A DNA stretch of 64,000 nt from Leptospira kirschneri serovar Cynopteri str. 3522 CT (GTDB lineage: Bacteria; Spirochaetota; Leptospiria; Leptospirales; Leptospiraceae). The notes below the pieces were generated by a model. That model saw only the letters and a program-made list of their open reading frames with translations. It had not been told where the DNA came from and made no database searches. Below, in pieces: positions 61,483 to 64,000 of the stretch. Every line of letters begins with the position of its first letter. Positions within the stretch are counted from its first letter, which is position 1. The translations under genes and the position numbers were made by a program. The stretch is from contig NZ_AHMN02000011.1 of assembly GCF_000243695.2 (NCBI RefSeq), positions 385,001 through 449,000 on the forward strand. Direction: 5' to 3'.

Positions 61483-61983
61483 ATTCTATTCTCCTATTGC
61501 TAGCATAGAAATCGTGATAATTTAGATTTTGTAAATGAAAAAACGAAAATAGTTTTATACTTCTAATCATTTTTTAAACAAAGATTATTTTATTGATAAG
61601 GCTATATAACACAGTACCTAAAAGTTTACATTCAAAGTGCTTTTGCGATAAAGACTTGCGGTATTCTACTATATAACTCTGAATAATATAAGTTTTGCGA
61701 AAAGATAATTTAGGCAAATCCGGACCAGGCTTTTTAACCCTGGTTAATAAATTGCGTGCAGAAAACGTAATACAAAATATCGTCTTTAGTTTGAGAGAGC
61801 GTTTTGCTAAAGTTCCCTTTCGGATTGGTTTTATCGAACTTATGCGAGACTAAACTCCGGACTCCAAGTTGTTGAAAGTTACTAGATTATATGATGCTTT
61901 TCTTAAATACAAATAATTTGATTTTAATACCATGTTTTATCAGAAAACTTTTATTTCACCGACTCTATTTTTGATCAAAAGTT
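61483..61983. other. Spacer with family II and type-1 fragments
   Basis: It contains a family II right-end module (61607-61686) and a degenerate type-1 element (61690-61850). No gene. Confidence 0.5.
61690..61850 (+). repeat. Degenerate type-1 element
   Basis: GGCAAATCCGGACCAGG, a shortened stem ACCAGG/CCTGGT, GTTAATAAATTGCGTG, GAGAGAGCGTTTTGC and CCCTTTCGGATTGGTTTTAT preserve the order of type-1 elements, but the first hairpin is deleted and the ends are lost. Confidence 0.5.
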
Positions 61984-63432
61984 CTAATTTGATTCATTAG
62001 AATTTTTGCAAATATCGCAGTTCCCGCATTCTGAAAATTTCGCGTCAAAGTATTGGTAAACGAATTCTCTTCTGCATTTTTCTGATTTTAAATAAAGAAG
62101 CATTTGATACAGACGTTTTAAACTGGTTTTCTTTTTAAGTTCTAGCGATTCTGTAGAACACAAAGCTTTGGGCAAAGTGGAAATTAATTTTAAAGAATTT
62201 TTTTCCAATTCTCCTGAAGTGACTCCGTATCTATCAAATAGATTGAGAACGGTTTGAAGTCTGTGATCTCCTCTGTTTTTAGAAACGATCTTAGATTGTA
62301 AATCTTCGTAATCGATCGAAGATAATTTTTCTCCTAAATGTTCCAAGGTCTGAAATGTACGGGAGATAAACGCCGCGTCCGGATTTTGCCATTCTATAAA
62401 ATCCATCAATACAGAAAGGTCGTCTTGGTTGTAAAACACATGACAATCGGAAGGTTTACCGTCTCTTCCCGCTCTTCCAATTTCCTGATAATAACTTTCT
62501 AAAGAAGAAGGAAGTTCTGCATGGATGATCGTTCTAATGTTCGGTTTATCTACTCCCATCCCGAACGCGTTTGTAGCGAGTAGAATTTTATCATCCGATT
62601 TTAAAAATCGGTTTTGTATTTTTTTTCTTTGGTCAGCATTTAGCTTTCCGTGATAAACAGAATATTCAATTTTTTGAATATCTAGTTTTTCGCAGAATTT
62701 TTCCAAACTCTGGATGAGGTTGAAATAAACGATCGTACTTCCGTTTTGTTTTTTTAAAAGCTTTAGAATTCCATCTGATTTAGAAGGTTCGTCTACAAAC
62801 GTTCTTACGTCTAAAAAAAGATTTGGTCTGCAAATCCCTTCGTTGTATATTATGATTTCCGAATTTTCTAGTCCCATTTGAAGAATCATGTCTTTTTGGA
62901 TTTCGGTCGTAGCTGTTGCGGTTAACGCAATCGTGGTCGGTTTACCTAAAATTTCTCGGAACTCGGAAATTTTAGTGTAATCTGGTCTGAAGTCATGACC
63001 CCACTGGCTGATACAATGTGCTTCGTCAATTGCAAGAAGAGAAATTTTTCTGTTTTTAAGACAATCTAAAAATTCATTCTTACGAAAACGTTCTGGAGAA
63101 ACGTATATGATCTTGTATTTACCTTCTTTTAGGTATTGATAACTTTGAAGCCTATCTTGTTTAGAAAGGGAAGAATTGATATAACCAGCTTCGATTCCGA
63201 GTCGTTTCAGTTTTAACACTTGATCTTGCATGAGCGCGATCAGAGGAGAGATGACGATTGTTAATCCCTCTAAAATAAGCGCTGGAATTTGATAACAGAT
63301 CGATTTTCCCATTCCGGTAGGCATGATCACCATACAATTTTTTCCGGAAAGAACATCCGTAATGATTTTTTCTTGAGAGGTTCTAAAAGAAGAAATTCCG
63401 AAAAGGGTTTTGAGTTCGGAAAGAGAGGCCAT
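61984..63432 (-). CDS. recQ: ATP-dependent DNA helicase RecQ
   Basis: A 482-residue superfamily 2 helicase. Motif I is MPTGMGKSICYQIP (Lys43), motif II IDEAHCISQWGHDFRPDY with the RecQ aromatic loop, motif III ATATAT, motif V TNAFGMGVDKPNIR and motif VI QEIGRAGRDGKPS. The C-terminus is a zinc-binding domain (CRREFVYQYFD...CGNCDIC). There is no HRDC domain, so it is a short-form RecQ. It is divergent from the recC-like gene, across about 100 bp. Confidence 0.93.
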   Translation of the reverse strand: MASLSELKTLFGISSFRTSQEKIITDVLSGKNCMVIMPTGMGKSICYQIPALILEGLTIVISPLIALMQDQVLKLKRLGIEAGYINSSLSKQDRLQSYQYLKEGKYKIIYVSPERFRKNEFLDCLKNRKISLLAIDEAHCISQWGHDFRPDYTKISEFREILGKPTTIALTATATTEIQKDMILQMGLENSEIIIYNEGICRPNLFLDVRTFVDEPSKSDGILKLLKKQNGSTIVYFNLIQSLEKFCEKLDIQKIEYSVYHGKLNADQRKKIQNRFLKSDDKILLATNAFGMGVDKPNIRTIIHAELPSSLESYYQEIGRAGRDGKPSDCHVFYNQDDLSVLMDFIEWQNPDAAFISRTFQTLEHLGEKLSSIDYEDLQSKIVSKNRGDHRLQTVLNLFDRYGVTSGELEKNSLKLISTLPKALCSTESLELKKKTSLKRLYQMLLYLKSEKCRREFVYQYFDAKFSECGNCDICKNSNESN

Positions 63433-63536
63433 TACGATCAGGATTTGTCAATGATCTTCGAGTGCAAGATAAAATGTAATTACTTGCCACAAGGTTGAAT
63501 TCTTAGGATGTTCGTATTTCGACCGGAGAAAATTGT

Positions 63537-64000
63537 TTGTCGATCACTCATATTACAAGTCTATCTCTTGAAGATATAACTTCGGAACTTTCTCAGAACA
63601 TACTTAAGGAAAGAAAAAATTTCCCACTTCGTTCTACTATGATCGTAGTACCTAGTGTGAATATGAGGTTTTGGCTAAATCTGAATCTTGCTCGTATCTC
63701 CGGACTTTGCGCTAATCTTAAATTTCTTTTTCTAGAAAAAGCGCTCGAAGAATATTTTTATCTCAGAGCGGGTTTAGAATACGATCCGTTTCAAAAGACA
63801 TTCCTCAGCCAAGATGCGATTCAAAGAAAAATTTTAACTTTTCTAATCGAAAACTCAAATTCTAAAGAAACTAAATTTTTGGGTTCTTTTTTAGAAAGTA
63901 TTCCGAGAGCGTTTTCTTTAAGCGCAAAACTGACTTCGCTTTATAAAGATTACGAATTAAACCGATCTTCTTGGATTCAGAGTTGGGCAAACGAAAAAGG
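63537..64000 (+). CDS. recC: Exodeoxyribonuclease V gamma subunit (RecC-like), N-terminal part
   Basis: An open frame of 154 codons runs off the right edge. It begins at TTG 63537, with GGAGAA 8 bases upstream. The first residues, STMIVVPSVNMRFWLNLNLARISGLCANLKFLFLEKAL, match the N-terminus of RecC, where E. coli has MILVQSTGMAQWLQM...GIAANIDFPLP. RecC recognises Chi and works in RecBCD in double-strand break repair. The rest of the gene, and any recB/recD after it, lie outside the window. Confidence 0.8.
   Translation, partial: MSITHITSLSLEDITSELSQNILKERKNFPLRSTMIVVPSVNMRFWLNLNLARISGLCANLKFLFLEKALEEYFYLRAGLEYDPFQKTFLSQDAIQRKILTFLIENSNSKETKFLGSFLESIPRAFSLSAKLTSLYKDYELNRSSWIQSWANEK

Overview
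The window is AT-rich chromosomal DNA of a pathogenic Leptospira (most like L. interrogans, L. kirschneri or L. noguchii). This rests on Leptospira-restricted families (a DUF1564 protein, a DUF1577/PilZ protein, and a PF07598 'virulence-modifying' protein with ricin-B-like lectin domains), a spirochaetal lipobox protein, TTG starts, and long AT-rich spacers full of dispersed repeats. I see no rRNA, tRNA, CRISPR array, intact insertion sequence or transposase gene.

Layout. 1-9.4 kb: a DsbA-like thiol oxidoreductase, a secreted helical protein, methylglyoxal synthase, a possible IscA-like/Nfu-like fusion without cluster cysteines, a two-gene secreted TPR and NHL/VWA-like operon, and a DUF1564 pair. 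9.4-20.5 kb: an HDAC-family deacetylase, a DUF4015 protein, a crotonase with its partner gene, a DUF1577/PilZ protein and a TPR protein, separated by long repeat-rich gaps. 20.5-25 kb: a GC-rich structured island, an eight-copy 47-bp tandem repeat, an mtnC-MFS operon and a monoacylglycerol-lipase-like hydrolase. 25-30 kb: the PF07598 protein alone in about 3 kb of repeats. 30-43 kb: the conserved core. A leftward operon (lipoprotein, NAD(P)HX repair enzyme, membrane protein) is divergent from rimP-nusA-infB-rbfA-truB-rpsO-pnp and an M16 peptidase. 43-52 kb: a rhomboid protease, a conserved unknown, a twelve-copy 39-bp tandem repeat and gltB with a strong terminator. 52-64 kb: a zinc-finger/PRiA4-ORF3-like protein, a TolC-like protein, a 5'-truncated thioredoxin-domain (YyaL/DUF255) gene, a DUF3800 protein, an SRPBCC protein, recQ, and the start of recC running off the end.

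The most unusual content is between genes. At least fifteen elements share inverted ends (TTAACGTGAGTTCGG at one end, its complement at the other) but carry different hairpin-rich interiors. One interior type shows compensatory changes in two stems between copies. One copy (2878-3057) appears to sit inside a member of a second repeat family whose uninterrupted copies occur elsewhere in the window, which is evidence of past mobility. An 11-bp imperfect palindrome (GTRGGAACTAC) recurs more than forty times in spacers, often in pairs 46-47 bp apart. The 47-bp tandem repeat is an amplified form of exactly that spacing unit.
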